Assembly (NCBI RefSeq): GCF_051488685.1
Contig: NZ_JBPSEH010000006.1
Span: 191,970-255,969 of the forward strand
Direction of reading: 5' to 3'
Length of the DNA stretch: 64,000 nt
Origin: Melioribacter sp051488685
Lineage (GTDB): Bacteria; Bacteroidota; Ignavibacteria; Ignavibacteriales; Melioribacteraceae
This document shows, one piece after another, positions 1-8,775 of this stretch. Each line of letters opens with the position of its first letter. Position 1 is the first letter of the stretch. Below the pieces are notes generated by a model that saw only the letters and a program-made list of their open reading frames with translations, did no database searches and was not told the DNA's origin. Position numbers and translations under genes: made by a program.

Positions 1-1
1 C

Positions 2-361
2 AATCTCGATTTACTAATTACTGTTCTTGAGCAACAAAAGAATAATGAAATCAAGTTCAGACTTTTTAATTACATTCATTCGCTCTATCCAAAAAATACA
101 GAGGCTATAAAAAATTTGGCACTTCTCTACGATCAAACCGGCGCTATTTCAGAAGCATTAAAATTTATGGAAAACAACAAAGAGATTATTAATAACGATC
201 CAGCTGCACTTTTTTATCTGGCATCATTTTATTTAAAAGCAAGAAAATATTCTGAGGCGATTCATATCTTTGACCACTTAGAAAATTCTTTCAGTCAGAT
301 GGGGAACATCATTCAGAAGGTAAAACTGATTAAGGAAAAGTTAAAAAGTATTGCTGTATAA
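2..361 (+). CDS. TPR-repeat protein, C-terminal part (cut by window edge)
   Basis: The frame is open from base 2 to a TAA at 359-361, so this is the last ~119 residues of a gene that starts upstream of the window. An in-frame TTG at 116 exists, but the open frame and protein character continue through it, so it is not the start. The residues form helical pairs of tetratricopeptide type, for example a segment near AIKNLALLYDQTGAISEAL followed by AALFYLASFYLKARKYSEAI. TPR proteins are protein-interaction scaffolds; no enzymatic domain is visible in this part. It is co-directional with the flagellar genes, but 240 bp and a separate flagellin promoter lie between, so it need not be flagellar. Function unknown. 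Confidence 0.75.
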   Translation, partial: NLDLLITVLEQQKNNEIKFRLFNYIHSLYPKNTEAIKNLALLYDQTGAISEALKFMENNKEIINNDPAALFYLASFYLKARKYSEAIHIFDHLENSFSQMGNIIQKVKLIKEKLKSIAV

Positions 362-488
362 TTTACTCCCTCCGAACCAGACTTCTCAGTTTTAATTACA
401 TGTATGTTCTTATTCAAATCTTTTCTATAAAGTTTCATTAACTGTATAATTTATTGACATTGATATAAAATTTATATAAAGGATTTGC

Positions 489-515
489 TAAACTTTTATA
501 AGCATTATGCGATAA
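489..515 (+). promoter_or_regulatory. Sigma-28 (FliA)-type promoter of flagellin
   Basis: TAAACTTT (489-496), 11 bases, then TGCGATAA (508-515). The FliA consensus is TAAAGTTT-N11-GCCGATAA, so 7/8 and 6/8 positions match with exact spacing. Transcription would start near 522, giving a leader of about 78 nt before the flagellin ATG at 600. A FlgM-like anti-sigma-28 gene lies downstream at 3967. Confidence 0.82.
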
Positions 516-548
516 TATTAGTGAGAAATAAATCTCATTAATCAACAA

Positions 549-595
549 GCTCAAGCAAGGATGCTTGAGCGAATTTAAAAAAAATACAAGGAGGT
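549..595 (+). promoter_or_regulatory. Flagellin mRNA leader with two CsrA-like binding sites
   Basis: A perfect 8-bp hairpin (549-556 with 563-570) displays the hexaloop AAGGAT. GGA in a hexaloop is the preferred CsrA/RsmA target. The second site, ATACAAGGAGGT at 584-595, matches 11 of 12 positions of the CsrA SELEX consensus RUACARGGAUGU and contains the Shine-Dalgarno sequence AAGGAGG (588-594) five bases before the ATG. The two GGA cores are 31 nt apart, within the range a CsrA dimer can bridge. This resembles the hag leader of Bacillus subtilis, where CsrA blocks translation and FliW relieves it. No csrA or fliW lies in the window. Confidence 0.65.
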
Positions 596-599
596 AATT

Positions 600-1430
600 A
601 TGGGATTCTCAATTAACACAAACGTTGGTGCTCTTAATGCTTACAATGCATTGGCAAAAATCAATGCACAAACTGAAAAAGCACAGCTTCGTCTTGCAAC
701 AATGAAAAAAATCAACAGCGTTGCAGACGACACATCCGGTTATAACGTCGGTAAACAACTCGAAGCTCAAACTCTTACACAAAAAGCTCAGTTGAACAAC
801 ATTGCTTCGGCTAAAAACTATCTGGCTACCGCTGAATCCGCTTTACAGCAGATTGCTGACAAATTAAACCAGATAAAAGCTAAACAGACCGACGCAGATG
901 ATCCATTGAAAGATTCTGCTGCAATTGCCGATGACATTAGAACCCTCGCTAAAGAAATTGATTCTATACTTAAGAACACCAACATTAACGGTACACAGTT
1001 GCTTGCAAGTACTGATGGTTCTACCGCTTTATCCGATGCAACATTTGACGTTGGAGGTTCTACATTCTCTGTAGATTTTGCTAGCAATTCCTACTTAAAT
1101 GTAGGCACACTCGCAACAGCAATTGGAACCAGTAATCTGCAAAGCACTACAGATTCAACTGTCCTGGACTTTGATACTACAACAGTAGCAGCCAATGTTC
1201 GGAACTCATTGCTGCGTCTCGGTAACTTACGACAGACACTCGATTCACGAGAAGAATATCTCACAGCAGCAATTGCCAACAACACAGCTACTATCAGTAA
1301 TATCTTCGACGCCGATGTTGCTATGGAACAATTGAATGCTACTAAAGGACAAATTGGTGCGCAGGTAGCAACTGCAATGGTCGCTCAAATGAATACTGCT
1401 CCTCAACAGATATTGAGCCTCTTCCGTTAA
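600..1430 (+). CDS. fliC: Flagellin
   Basis: 276 residues. The N-terminal D0/D1 helices (start MGFSINTNVGALNAYNAL, roughly residues 1-130) and the C-terminal helices (about 195-276, ending QMNTAPQQILSLFR) are those of flagellin, the subunit of the flagellar filament. The central surface domain is very short, about 60 residues, so this is a minimal flagellin. It has no signal peptide, as expected for export through the flagellar type III apparatus. The ATG is preceded by AAGGAGG at five bases. It heads a fliC-fliS-fliD-(fliT-like)-flgM group and has its own sigma-28 promoter and a leader with probable CsrA control. A hairpin at 1453-1474 separates it from fliS. Whether other flagellins exist elsewhere cannot be seen. 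Confidence 0.97.
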   Translation: MGFSINTNVGALNAYNALAKINAQTEKAQLRLATMKKINSVADDTSGYNVGKQLEAQTLTQKAQLNNIASAKNYLATAESALQQIADKLNQIKAKQTDADDPLKDSAAIADDIRTLAKEIDSILKNTNINGTQLLASTDGSTALSDATFDVGGSTFSVDFASNSYLNVGTLATAIGTSNLQSTTDSTVLDFDTTTVAANVRNSLLRLGNLRQTLDSREEYLTAAIANNTATISNIFDADVAMEQLNATKGQIGAQVATAMVAQMNTAPQQILSLFR

Positions 1431-1452
1431 TTGGGAATTTTTCCTGACTGAT

Positions 1453-1474
1453 CCCTCTCCCTTCGGGGAGAGGG
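1453..1474 (+). terminator. Stable hairpin after flagellin
   Basis: CCCTCTCCC (1453-1461) and GGGAGAGGG (1466-1474) form a perfect 9-bp GC-rich stem around a TTCG tetraloop closed by C-G, an exceptionally stable fold. Only short T runs follow, so it may act as a partial terminator or as a 3' stabiliser of the abundant flagellin mRNA, letting less transcription into fliS and fliD. Confidence 0.65.
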
Positions 1475-1501
1475 AATTTATTAACTAAACTACTGAAAGC
1501 C

Positions 1502-1834
1502 ATGTATACAGCAAACTATCTGACTAAAAAAACTAATCCTTATCTAATTAATCAGATAAAGAATTCAACTCCTCAAGAACTAACCCTTAAAGTATACGAC
1601 TTTGCAATTCAGCAATGTCATAAAAATGATATGATCAGAACAAATGAGGCGATCCAGGTTCTAATTAATTCACTTAATTTTGATGATCCCGCTGCCCGAG
1701 AAATTTCTACCGGTCTGCTTCGCCTTTATACATTTTGTCAGGATCAAATGCGCAAAAAAAATAATGAAATTGTCCTGAAAATATTGACAGAATTAAAGCA
1801 GACATGGTTGGATGCTATTAAAAATATGGGTTGA
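1502..1834 (+). CDS. fliS: Flagellar export chaperone FliS
   Basis: 110 residues, close to the usual 120-135 for FliS. FliS binds the C-terminal helices of flagellin in the cytoplasm, preventing early polymerisation and delivering it to the export gate. The family signature is visible as PQELTLKVYDFAIQQC at about residues 24-39 (family form: SPxELxxMLYDGA), followed by the expected all-helical body. It lies directly after flagellin and before fliD, the standard order. Its TGA stop overlaps the fliD region, suggesting coupled translation. No strong Shine-Dalgarno is visible. Confidence 0.88.
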   Translation: MYTANYLTKKTNPYLINQIKNSTPQELTLKVYDFAIQQCHKNDMIRTNEAIQVLINSLNFDDPAAREISTGLLRLYTFCQDQMRKKNNEIVLKILTELKQTWLDAIKNMG

Positions 1835-1836
1835 AA

Positions 1837-3618
1837 ATGGCCTACGATATTCTGACAACGTCAGGTATAAATAATCTGGTCAATTCTTACATTACCAATG
1901 AAACTCAAAAAAGAGTAACTCCACTTACTACACGTAAAACTTCATACGAAAATATCGTTTCTGCATATTCAACAATTAGCAGTAAGCTCGACTTATTTAA
2001 ATCCTTACTGAACGATTTAAAGAGCACCGCATCCGACTCAATATTTTACTCCAAAGCCGCTTCGTCATCAAATACAGATTTTGTTACTGCAGTTTCAAAT
2101 ACAGGTGCTACTGAAGGGAATAACACAATCAGAATTAATCAACTTGCGAAAAACGACGCCGTATTATCGATTGACTTGAGTTCATCTGCTGCATCTGCTG
2201 TAATTACTGCACCTGGAACACACGAATTCACAATAAAAACCGGAGACGGTGAAGGCGGTGAGTTTATCAGTAAAATTTCGGTTACTTTCGATGCTGCTGA
2301 TTTTACATCCGGTTACATCACAAATGAAACTTTGATGACAAAAATTCAAAACGCGATAAATACCGATAAGGCAATTGTTCTTTCAAATTCAGTAACGGGT
2401 AGTACTGCATCAAGTGGCTCGTTCGTCGTTGATCTGAATGGCACTGAAACAACTATAAATTATTCCGCAGGAACATACAGCGACGTGCTCGATAGTATTG
2501 TTACTCAGCTAAATGATATAGATGGTATTACGGCCGAAAAAATTGTGAACGGCTCGGATTATCAGCTTAAAATTACAGTTAATGATTCATCCGAATATAT
2601 TACTATCAAAAACGATACAGGAACACTACTAACGGAATTGGGTGTCAGTGTTACAAAGGAAAAGGGTGCATCTGGTCTGGTAAATGCTTCCGTATTTACT
2701 CCTTCAAGCGGTAGTTCTCAGTTAAGAATTACCGCGCAAGACTCCGGCTATGATTATCGAATAACAGACCTTTCAGACACAGGAAGTGGAACGGCATTGG
2801 CTGCCGTCGGATTGAATCTTGGAGCTACGCGTCAATCGTTTGTACAGAACAGTTCAGTTGGAGATGATACTCCTGGCTATATATATTCCACAGATTTACT
2901 TAATGCAAAACTTAACTTTAATGGCGTTAACGTCGAAAGAAATTCGAACGTAATAACAGATTTGATCTCGGGCACTACGATTACGCTAAAATCTGTTATG
3001 CAATCAGGAGATGCCGACGTTAATATTAGTGTTACTAAAGATGTATCGAAAATTAAAGATAAAATAAACGAGTTCATTACAAAGTTTAATGACCTTTACA
3101 GTTATTTGAGAGAGCAGACTAAAACAACAGAAACATCAAGAGGTTCTCTCAGAGGTGATGCTACTGCATCGACACTCATAAGTTTGTTAAATACGGTTGC
3201 ATATTCGGCTGTTGACGGTATAGCCTCAAATAAAATTAATACATTATCAAAAATTGGCATCACCTTCAATATCGATAGTGGACTGTCATTGTCTGATTCC
3301 GACCAACTCGAAAGTGCTATTGAAGATAATCTCGATCAGGTAATTGAGCTGTTTACTTCAACCAGTGGAATTGCCACAAAATTGTATGACAGCATTAGTC
3401 CGTATCTGGGAGCTGATGGATATATCGCAAAGACTAAGTCGACATACGATTCCACAATATCATCGCTAAGCGAAAGCATCGAAGCCGCTCAAACAAGAAT
3501 TGATAAGTATGCCGAATCACTCAGACTCCGTTATCAAAAATTGCAGGTTCAGCTGGCATCGATTATATCTTCTCAAAATTATTTTTCTCTATTTAGTTCG
3601 TCAACGACAGGCTATTAG
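1837..3618 (+). CDS. fliD: Flagellar filament cap protein FliD (HAP2)
   Basis: 593 residues from the ATG at 1837; a TTG two codons upstream (1831) is also in frame, but the ATG is preferred. FliD forms the pentameric cap at the filament tip that folds incoming flagellin. The N-terminal motif AYDILTTSGINNLVNSYI matches the FliD_N region (about residues 1-110), with Ser/Thr-rich beta domains in the middle. The C-terminal FliD_C coiled region is at about 350-590 (for example DKINEFITKFNDLYSYLREQ and a final coiled coil with RYQKLQVQLASI). It lies between fliS and a FliT-like gene. It is somewhat longer than the enterobacterial protein (about 470), the extra length being in the variable middle domains. 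Confidence 0.93.
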   Translation: MAYDILTTSGINNLVNSYITNETQKRVTPLTTRKTSYENIVSAYSTISSKLDLFKSLLNDLKSTASDSIFYSKAASSSNTDFVTAVSNTGATEGNNTIRINQLAKNDAVLSIDLSSSAASAVITAPGTHEFTIKTGDGEGGEFISKISVTFDAADFTSGYITNETLMTKIQNAINTDKAIVLSNSVTGSTASSGSFVVDLNGTETTINYSAGTYSDVLDSIVTQLNDIDGITAEKIVNGSDYQLKITVNDSSEYITIKNDTGTLLTELGVSVTKEKGASGLVNASVFTPSSGSSQLRITAQDSGYDYRITDLSDTGSGTALAAVGLNLGATRQSFVQNSSVGDDTPGYIYSTDLLNAKLNFNGVNVERNSNVITDLISGTTITLKSVMQSGDADVNISVTKDVSKIKDKINEFITKFNDLYSYLREQTKTTETSRGSLRGDATASTLISLLNTVAYSAVDGIASNKINTLSKIGITFNIDSGLSLSDSDQLESAIEDNLDQVIELFTSTSGIATKLYDSISPYLGADGYIAKTKSTYDSTISSLSESIEAAQTRIDKYAESLRLRYQKLQVQLASIISSQNYFSLFSSSTTGY

Positions 3619-3626
3619 AGGTTATT

Positions 3627-3962
3627 ATGGATAGTGAATTGAAAAATAAATTGGCGGCAATGAATCAGTTGATGGATTTATTGACATTGCAACTCGATTC
3701 GATAAATACAAATAATTTTGACGATAAATTTCAGGAAGCTATGGAAAGTATGATGGTTATCCAGAAGCTTAAAAAAGATGTTTGCAAAAAATGGGGAAAA
3801 GAATATTTCGAAAAAAATGAACCGGATATCCTTAAAAAAGCTAAACTTATTGAAGAAAAATACGATAATATTATAGAGCAGTTCAGGAGTGAGTTGAAAA
3901 AAGTAGAAAAAGAAATTTCAGCCTTGAACAGCCAGAGAAAAATTGTCAATTATATCAGGTGA
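3627..3962 (+). CDS. Small coiled-coil protein at the fliT position
   Basis: 111 residues, starting eight bases after fliD with ATG preceded by GAGGTT. Predicted to be almost wholly alpha-helical and charged, with heptad-like leucine and lysine patterning in the second half (LIEEKYDNIIEQFRSELKKV). FliT-type chaperones bind FliD and are short helical proteins encoded just after fliD, so position, size and fold class agree. The sequence itself has no clear FliT signature that I can recognise, and it could instead be a FlgN-like chaperone or a fliD-linked hypothetical. It is followed four bases later by the FlgM-like gene. Confidence 0.6.
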   Translation: MDSELKNKLAAMNQLMDLLTLQLDSINTNNFDDKFQEAMESMMVIQKLKKDVCKKWGKEYFEKNEPDILKKAKLIEEKYDNIIEQFRSELKKVEKEISALNSQRKIVNYIR

Positions 3963-3966
3963 TAAA

Positions 3967-4227
3967 GTGGATATAAAAGGAATATCAAATAATACGACTT
4001 TTACGCATGATCCCAATCAGTTGAAGAAGGTTTCTGTTAAACAGCCTGAATCGAAGGATACAGACAAAATCGAAATTTCTTCAACTGCAAGAGAACTCGC
4101 AAAAAATGAAGCTGCGTCTAAAAAATTGGAGGAAATTAAACAAAAAATTAGCTCGAAGTTTTACGATTCAGATGAAGTAATAAATAAAGTAGCTGAGGCA
4201 ATCTTAAAAGAATTAAAAGAAAGTTAA
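3967..4227 (+). CDS. flgM: FlgM-like anti-sigma-28 factor
   Basis: 86 residues from GTG at 3967, which has AGGTG five bases upstream; an earlier in-frame TTG at 3943 lies inside the preceding gene and lacks a ribosome site. FlgM holds sigma-28 inactive until the hook-basal body is finished and is then exported. The middle motif DKIEISSTARELAK matches the FlgM pattern D-K-hydrophobic-x-hydrophobic-S-S-x-A. The C-terminal part (KKLEEIKQKISSKFYDSDEV through NKVAEAILKEL) matches the sigma-binding helices, and the N-terminus is low-complexity and polar, as in FlgM. It is the last gene of the flagellar group. It explains the sigma-28-type promoters at 489, 8717 and 9275. Confidence 0.82.
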   Translation: MDIKGISNNTTFTHDPNQLKKVSVKQPESKDTDKIEISSTARELAKNEAASKKLEEIKQKISSKFYDSDEVINKVAEAILKELKES

Positions 4228-4253
4228 TTTATCATTTCATACATACTCCTTCG

Positions 4254-4278
4254 GGCGGGCATATGTCCGCCTTTTTTT
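4254..4278 (+). terminator. Rho-independent terminator after flgM
   Basis: GGCGGGC (4254-4260) pairs with GTCCGCC (4265-4271) with one G-U pair around an ATAT loop, followed by seven T (4272-4278). It closes the flagellar group and faces the converging kinase gene on the other strand. Confidence 0.85.
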
Positions 4279-6190
4279 ATTCTTTTAAAACACTTTCTAA
4301 AGCTTCTAATAACTCTTCTTTAGTGAATGGCTTTACAAGAATTTTATTAAACCCACAGGTATGAAATCGCTCTTGGTCAAGATTACTTGCATAACCTGTT
4401 ACGGCAATGATAGGAATATTTCTATATTCTTCTATCTTGCGCAATTCTTTTGTGAGTTTTATACCGTCCATTCCCATCCCAAGATGGATGTCCATTAATA
4501 TCATCGAATACTTTTTCTGAACAATCATTCTCAAAGCTTCTTTTGCGTTCAGAGCACTGTCGACTTCAGCTTTTTCACTCAAAAAAGATTTTATTACTTC
4601 TTGATTTATGATATTATCTTCAACGTAGAGTATTGAAAAGTTATTTTTGTTGAAAGATAACTTTTCTTTTTTTGATTCTTGTTTAGTTTCAGTTTCTTGT
4701 GCGAGAGGCAAGAGGATAGTGAATGTAGAACCTTCTCCTTCATTGCTTTCGACTGAAAGTGAGCCATCCATTAGTTCAATCATTTTTTTTGCAGTAGTTA
4801 ATCCCAATCCTGCACCTTCGTATGATCTGTTTGTCCCTTCACTTACTTGACGGAATTCTTGAAAAATTAATCCGATTTTCTTTTTCGGTATCCCGATCCC
4901 TGTATCAGAAATAATAATTTTAGCGAAATTTTTTTTCGCTATCGACTCTTTACTAATTCTAACTGTTATGGATCCCTTTGGAGTGTACTTTATTGCATTG
5001 TCAATAATATTCGAAATCGACTGCTCTATAAAATCTTTATAGCCCGAAACAATTAATTCCTCAGGTGTAATTGAAAGTATAAGCTCAAGCTTTTTCTGCT
5101 GGATTATATCTTTGTAAGGTTCGATTATCAGTTCGATGTTTTGTGTAAGATTATAATCTTCCCGTTTTACTTTTATTTGACTACTTTCGAGCTCAGATAA
5201 TTCAAGTATTGAGTTCAATGTCTTCATTAATCTTTTGCCAGAGCTGCGAATGCGGAGTAACATTTCACGTAGATTTTCATCCTGAATTTCTTCCATCATT
5301 AACTCGGTCATTCCAAGAATGCCCATTAAAGGTGTGCGAATTTCGTGATTCATATTGCTCAAAATGGAAGTTTTAAGAATATTCGATTCTTCGGCCTTTT
5401 CTAAGGCTGCCTTTAGAGTTAATTCCATATTCTTTTTTTCAGTTATGTCTTCGGAGATTTTAATAAAGTGTGTAATTCTACCTTTAATACTTTTTATCGG
5501 GGAAATGGTAGCCGACTCCCAGTAGTATTCTCCAAATTTTGATTTGTTCAGGAATTCGCCGTGCCACGATTTACCGGATAAGATTGTTTCCCATAAATTT
5601 TTATATATCTCCGGATTTACTTTACCCGATTTCAAAATCGATGGCTTTTTGCCAAGAGCTTCTTCAATTTTGTATCCAGTGATATTTTCGAATTTTGGAT
5701 TGACATACTGAATATAACCTTCATGGTCTGTAATAACTACAATTACTCTACTTTGTTCAATTGCGTGTGACAAAAGATTCAAACCAAGAGCAATTTTTCT
5801 TTTTTCTAAAAGATGATTCCATTCTCTTAGAGTGCGTTCTACAATATGGGTTATGTCGAGGAATGTGTCGGGCGATTTGACAATATAGTCCATTACTCCA
5901 AGCTTAATTGATTCTACGGCAATCGATTCGTTACCGTAGCTTGTCATTAATATAAGTGGAAAAAGTAAATTGCCGTCGTCGTCTTTTTGTAGTAGAAATG
6001 TACCATTGCCATCAGGTAGTTTCCAATCGGCGAGTATCAGCATTGGATTAAATTCTTCGATGGCTCTTAGTGCTTCGGCTAGTGTCTCGCATCTTTTTAA
6101 TATATATTCGCCGGGTTTTTTATCGAATCCTCGTTCCAGTAATTCATAATGATTATCGTCGTCTTCAACTATCAATATTTTGGTAGCCAT
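4277..6190 (-). CDS. Hybrid REC-PAS-histidine kinase-REC protein
   Basis: 637 residues, cytoplasmic, no membrane segment. An N-terminal receiver (about 1-125) has phospho-acceptor Asp55 in LADWKLPDG and the conserved Lys105. It is followed by a PAS domain (about 140-252) ending in the PAC-like KISEDIT. The HisKA domain has His282 in NHEIRTP, the HATPase has an N box (NIIDNAIKYTP), G1 (DTGIGIP) and G2 (GAGLGLT), and the C-terminal receiver (about 518-635) has Asp567 in LMDIHLGMGMDG. Such proteins are internal phosphorelays. The N-terminal receiver suggests it receives phosphate from another kinase, most simply the multi-PAS kinase encoded 21 bp upstream in the same operon. The signal and output are unknown; no DNA-binding domain is present. 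Confidence 0.93.
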   Translation of the reverse strand: MATKILIVEDDDNHYELLERGFDKKPGEYILKRCETLAEALRAIEEFNPMLILADWKLPDGNGTFLLQKDDDGNLLFPLILMTSYGNESIAVESIKLGVMDYIVKSPDTFLDITHIVERTLREWNHLLEKRKIALGLNLLSHAIEQSRVIVVITDHEGYIQYVNPKFENITGYKIEEALGKKPSILKSGKVNPEIYKNLWETILSGKSWHGEFLNKSKFGEYYWESATISPIKSIKGRITHFIKISEDITEKKNMELTLKAALEKAEESNILKTSILSNMNHEIRTPLMGILGMTELMMEEIQDENLREMLLRIRSSGKRLMKTLNSILELSELESSQIKVKREDYNLTQNIELIIEPYKDIIQQKKLELILSITPEELIVSGYKDFIEQSISNIIDNAIKYTPKGSITVRISKESIAKKNFAKIIISDTGIGIPKKKIGLIFQEFRQVSEGTNRSYEGAGLGLTTAKKMIELMDGSLSVESNEGEGSTFTILLPLAQETETKQESKKEKLSFNKNNFSILYVEDNIINQEVIKSFLSEKAEVDSALNAKEALRMIVQKKYSMILMDIHLGMGMDGIKLTKELRKIEEYRNIPIIAVTGYASNLDQERFHTCGFNKILVKPFTKEELLEALESVLKE

Positions 6191-6211
6191 AATTCCCTCT
6201 CACAGAGTTAT

Positions 6212-8578
6212 TCACGATAATTTTGGATTACTACTTGAGGGCAGTTTAACAAAAAAGCTTGTTCCTTTACCGGCTCCATTGCATTCAGCCCAAATGGAAC
6301 CTTTATGTGATTCAACAATTTTTTTTACGATTGATAAGCCAATACCTGTGCCTGGTTCTTTTGGTTTTCCCTTTTCAAAAAGATCGAAAATTGTTTTTAA
6401 TTTTCCTTCCGGTATTCCCACCCCGTTATCATGAATGATGTATGTGACGTACTTGTCGTCCTGCGTATAATCGATATTGATTATTAAATTTTTCTCTCTT
6501 TTTGAATGCTTAATTGCATTTTCAATTAAGTTTTGCCACACTTCTTTTATTTTAAATCGGTCACCTTCGATCGATGGCAATGAAGGATTAATGTTGATTT
6601 TCGTATCTGGGGGTAGAATCCCTTGAAGGGAGTTCACTACTTCACCAATTACTTCATTCATCGATATTTTTGAAATAGTGTTTTGAAGGCGGGATATTCT
6701 CGATAATCTAAGCAAGCCGTCCAGCATTTGAGACATTGAATCAACAGCATTGGATATTTTTTGCAGATCGGGCAAAATTTTATCTGTCCTGCCTGATTTT
6801 AAATCCTCAAGTACTAAGCCTACAAAGCTTTTTATTGTTATTACTGGGCTTCGTAAATCGTGAGATACAGTGTATGTAAACTTTTCCAATTCCTCGTTTT
6901 TCTTCTCGAGTTCTTCGAGGTAAATTTCAAGGGTTTTACTATACTTCTTTGACTGTGTAATATCTCTAACGATGGCGCATATGCTATTACCATATTTAGT
7001 CCTGAGAGGCGTTAAAATTATTTGAAATATTGACTCGTTACCGTTAGACTGGCGCAGAGAAAATTCGAACGGTTTATGGAAATAGATATGCCCGTAACTC
7101 TTTATAATGTCGGGCAGGGGAATATCTGTTATATTAAGAAAAGGGGGGCGTTGTTCGGTATCAGGAAGGAGGGCTGTGGCAATATCCTTGTAATTCTTAT
7201 TTATTACTTCATCTTTTTTCAAGCCGGTGAAATTCGTCATTGCGTTATTCCATTCAATTATTTCACCTTTTTCGTTAACTAAAATAATTCCGTCGTAGAG
7301 TTGTTCAATAACGGTTCTAAATTTCTCTTCGTTCTCTTGCAACTCCTGTTCGTATTCTTTCAACTGCGTGATATCTCTTCTTATGCCAATTACACCAATT
7401 ATTTTCCCATTTTTACTTTTTAGTGGTACTTTAGATGTTAAAGCCCGTCCCATTTTATTTTCGGCAGTGATATAGATTTCTTCTTTATTGAGCAAGGGTA
7501 TACCAGAAGAAGTAATCTCGTCGATATTGTCAGAAGCGCTATCATACGCAGTTGATAAATCGGCTTCTTTTTTACCGATGGCCTGGAGCTGGTTATTCAG
7601 ATTGAGCGATTTTAAGTGCGATTTGTTATTGAGCAGAAATCTGCCTTCTTTGTCTTTAACAAATATCTGGTCAGGGATCGAATCGATCAGTGTGCGTAAC
7701 AAGTTTCGTTCTTTTTCGAGTTCTTCTTCAGCTTCTTTCCATTTGGTAATGTTTTCTACTGTACCGTCGTAATAAATAATTTTTCCGTTTTTGTCGTATA
7801 TTGCTTTCGCACTTTCGCGGACCCAGATGTACGTATTATCCTTACACTTCCATTTCGATACGAATCCAATAATTTGTCCTTCTTTTTCCATTATAGCTTT
7901 AAATGTGGTTCTATCGTAGCCTGGTTCGAAACCCTCGTCTTCTAAGTTGCGATTTGCGAGTTCTTCGAAGGAATTGTATTTAAGCATATTGAGCAACGCA
8001 GGATTAACGAATAAGATCTTACCGTCGGGTGTAGTTCTGTAGACACCAATGAACATGTTATCGTAAAAAAGTCGTAATTGCCGTTCGTCTTCTTTAATTT
8101 TTTCTTCTAATATTTTTTTCTCGGTAATATCTCTACCAACTCCAACAATAGCTACAACCTGTTTGTTTTTGTCGAGAATAGCTTTGTCTGACCATGCAAG
8201 CCATCTCCAACCACGTTTAGTTTTTGCACGTTGCTCAAGATAGCACGAATGTGGAGGAACGTATAACGCTTTCATAGCTTCTTCGGTAGATTTACGATCG
8301 TCTCGATGGACTAAAGGAATGAATTTTTTCCCTATCAATTCTTTTTCTTTTTTGCCGAACAATTCGCAATAGGAAGGACTGACAAATAAAAACTTTCCTT
8401 CTCTATCTACTTTAACAACTAGGTCCGTCTGGTTTTCTATCAGAAGTTTGTAATTTTCTTTTTCCGATAGGAGTTTTTCGTAATTTTTAGTTAAACGGTT
8501 ATACTTGCGTTTAAGTGATTCAAAATTCTTGTGCAATTCATTGGCCTGTTTTCCTTTCTCTCTTTTCATCTGAATCAC
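6212..8578 (-). CDS. Multi-PAS sensor histidine kinase
   Basis: 788 residues without a membrane segment, so probably a soluble sensor. An N-terminal coiled coil (about 5-45) precedes four PAS/PAC units: about 45-155, 165-282, 292-408 and 415-545, each ending in an RDIT- or ENIT-like PAC motif. The HisKA domain has His573 in YTVSHDLRSP, and the HATPase shows NLIENAIKHSK, DNGVGIP and GTGIGLS. The SHDLRSP form is typical of phytochrome-like and Bacteroidota PAS kinases. The ligand of each PAS cannot be read from sequence. The hybrid kinase/receiver follows at 21 bp and is the likely partner. The ATG at 8578 lacks a strong ribosome site; a second ATG lies three codons downstream. Confidence 0.93.
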   Translation of the reverse strand: MIQMKREKGKQANELHKNFESLKRKYNRLTKNYEKLLSEKENYKLLIENQTDLVVKVDREGKFLFVSPSYCELFGKKEKELIGKKFIPLVHRDDRKSTEEAMKALYVPPHSCYLEQRAKTKRGWRWLAWSDKAILDKNKQVVAIVGVGRDITEKKILEEKIKEDERQLRLFYDNMFIGVYRTTPDGKILFVNPALLNMLKYNSFEELANRNLEDEGFEPGYDRTTFKAIMEKEGQIIGFVSKWKCKDNTYIWVRESAKAIYDKNGKIIYYDGTVENITKWKEAEEELEKERNLLRTLIDSIPDQIFVKDKEGRFLLNNKSHLKSLNLNNQLQAIGKKEADLSTAYDSASDNIDEITSSGIPLLNKEEIYITAENKMGRALTSKVPLKSKNGKIIGVIGIRRDITQLKEYEQELQENEEKFRTVIEQLYDGIILVNEKGEIIEWNNAMTNFTGLKKDEVINKNYKDIATALLPDTEQRPPFLNITDIPLPDIIKSYGHIYFHKPFEFSLRQSNGNESIFQIILTPLRTKYGNSICAIVRDITQSKKYSKTLEIYLEELEKKNEELEKFTYTVSHDLRSPVITIKSFVGLVLEDLKSGRTDKILPDLQKISNAVDSMSQMLDGLLRLSRISRLQNTISKISMNEVIGEVVNSLQGILPPDTKININPSLPSIEGDRFKIKEVWQNLIENAIKHSKREKNLIINIDYTQDDKYVTYIIHDNGVGIPEGKLKTIFDLFEKGKPKEPGTGIGLSIVKKIVESHKGSIWAECNGAGKGTSFFVKLPSSSNPKLS

Positions 8579-8716
8579 ACCCGTCTGCTTAAAAGCATAT
8601 TTTAATTAATTATACCTTATTTATTTCTTATTGAAGAACTCTGAAGCAATATTCAAATTTTTTCAAAAAAAATCCATATAAAAGAAAAATGTTTCTTTAA
8701 AAAGGGATAACAAAGC

Positions 8717-8743
8717 TTAACTATTTGGGTACATTTTCGATAA
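8717..8743 (+). promoter_or_regulatory. Sigma-28-type promoter of cheW
   Basis: TTAACTAT (8717-8724), 11 bases, TTCGATAA (8736-8743): 5/8 and 6/8 matches to TAAAGTTT-N11-GCCGATAA with exact spacing and the intact CGATAA core. It lies 32 bp before the cheW ATG at 8776. Confidence 0.68.
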
Positions 8744-8775
8744 TAGTATGTAGGTGGATTAAAAATGGGGAAAAA

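Noticed and set aside
445..480. Housekeeping-type promoter before flagellin (TATAAT at 445-450; TTGACA at 454-459 with TATAAA at 475-480)
   Set aside because: The TTGACA-TATAAA spacing is only 15 and TATAAT lacks a partner; the sigma-28 element closer to the gene fits much better. A weak extra promoter is not excluded.
3943..3966. Upstream TTG start for flgM
   Set aside because: It lies in the preceding gene without a ribosome site; GTG 3967 has AGGTG at the right distance.
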